From CAYHPY01 sp964358485 (GTDB taxonomy: Bacteria > Elusimicrobiota > Elusimicrobia > UBA1565 > UBA9628), in contig CAYHPY010000158.1 in NCBI GenBank assembly GCA_964358485.1, positions 1 to 6,169 on the forward strand: a DNA stretch of 6,169 nucleotides. The letters are read 5' to 3'. Positions 6,009-6,169 of the stretch are shown piece after piece. Both the position numbers and the translations under genes were made by a program. Under the pieces are notes generated by a model that saw only the letters and a list, made by a program, of their open reading frames with translations, made no database searches and had not been told where the DNA came from. Within the stretch, counting starts at the first letter, position 1. Each line of letters opens with the position of its first letter.

Positions 6009-6037
6009 ACTATAACAGGAGTTCCGGGGTTTGTCAA
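6009..6037 (-). promoter_or_regulatory. Near-consensus sigma70-type promoter of the response-regulator operon
   Basis: Read on the - strand, TTGACA (6037-6032, 6 of 6) is followed by a 17-base spacer and TATAGT (6014-6009, 5 of 6 to TATAAT). The expected start of transcription is near 6002, giving a leader of about 23 bases that carries the AGGAGG site. This is the strongest promoter in the window and should drive both leftward genes. No clear operator dyad overlaps it. Confidence 0.88.
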
Positions 6038-6043
6038 GACACC

Positions 6044-6102
6044 GCGGCCGCCGCTGTTGCGGCGGACGCCCTTATTTCTTTTATTCTTTTCCCTTATTTT
6101 TT
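6044..6102 (+). terminator. Probable rightward intrinsic terminator
   Basis: A seven-pair GC stem (CCGCCGC 6048-6054, loop TGTT, GCGGCGG 6059-6065) is lengthened by three more pairs (6044-6046 with 6067-6069) across one G/A mismatch. It is followed by a T-rich tract: 15 T in the 19 bases 6072-6090, with further T runs to 6102. This is the layout of an intrinsic terminator for + strand transcription. Read leftward there is no T-tract after the stem, so it is one-directional. No rightward gene lies directly before it; the nearest is aspS, about 0.9 kb upstream, with the leftward operon in between. It sits just behind the -35 box of the response-regulator promoter. Confidence 0.65.
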
Positions 6103-6131
6103 ACGCCACCTCTCCAAGGGTTAGCGGGTTC

Positions 6132-6161
6132 CGTCAAAGATGGGGGGAGGGGGGGCGTCAA
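6132..6161. repeat. Short direct repeat CGTCAA flanking a G-run
   Basis: CGTCAA occurs at 6132-6137 and again at 6156-6161. Between them is the purine-rich tract with six G, one A and seven G (6142-6155). The repeat is short enough to be chance. On the - strand each copy reads TTGACG, which resembles a -35 box, but neither has a -10 box at a usable distance. No gene can be supported in 6103-6169. Confidence 0.35.
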
Positions 6162-6169
6162 TTCAATAA

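Noticed and set aside
5918..6124. Small + strand frame crossing the response-regulator start and promoter
   Set aside because: It has no ribosome site or motif and overlaps a clear promoter, Shine-Dalgarno site and terminator used by other features.
6132..6161. Two - strand TTGACG boxes as an extra promoter
   Set aside because: No -10-like hexamer lies 16-18 bases downstream of either copy.
6103..6169. Possible tRNA or small RNA in the terminal spacer (GGGTTAGCGGGTTCC looked T-arm-like)
   Set aside because: There is no GTTCRA loop, acceptor stem or cloverleaf around it.

Overview
This is a compact, gene-dense piece of a high-GC bacterial chromosome (roughly two thirds G+C by eye). It carries seven protein genes and almost no spacer. 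I see no rRNA, tRNA, CRISPR array, insertion sequence or phage gene. The content is core-genome-like: cell wall synthesis, a housekeeping phosphatase, an aminoacyl-tRNA synthetase and two regulators. The phylum cannot be fixed from the sequence. It is a bacterium with bacterial-type AspRS and MurG, near-consensus sigma70-type promoter boxes and a classical Shine-Dalgarno site in front of at least one gene. The AspRS carries residues typical of the non-discriminating type, which suggests that Asn-tRNA is made by the GatCAB transamidation route.

Positions 1-5152 hold five rightward genes: the 3' part of murG (truncated by the window edge), surE (47-base overlap with murG), a CapA-type metallophosphatase gene (4-base GTGA overlap with surE), a Crp/Fnr-family regulator (after a 37-base gap) and aspS (1 base after the regulator). 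The capA-crp gap and the end of capA hold a perfect 7-6-7 dyad and promoter-like boxes placed so that transcription would start at or next to the regulator's ATG, i.e. a candidate leaderless message.

Positions 5153-5979 hold a leftward two-gene operon: a stand-alone receiver-domain response regulator, and a small membrane-anchored zinc-ribbon protein of unknown function joined to it by a second GTGA overlap. A very good promoter (TTGACA, 17-base spacer, TATAGT) and an AGGAGG ribosome site lie in front of the regulator. The receiver has an unusual loop after its phospho-acceptor Asp. The pair is the least explained item in the window.

The two transcription units converge with no spacer: the stop codons of aspS (TGA) and of the zinc-ribbon gene (TCA on the + strand) form the palindrome TGATCA at 5150-5155. 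No terminator is visible there. The first convincing rightward intrinsic terminator is about 0.9 kb further on (6044-6102), beyond the response-regulator promoter, so aspS read-through could run antisense to the whole leftward operon. The last 130 bases hold this terminator, a T-rich tract, a G-run and a short direct repeat, but no gene that I can support.
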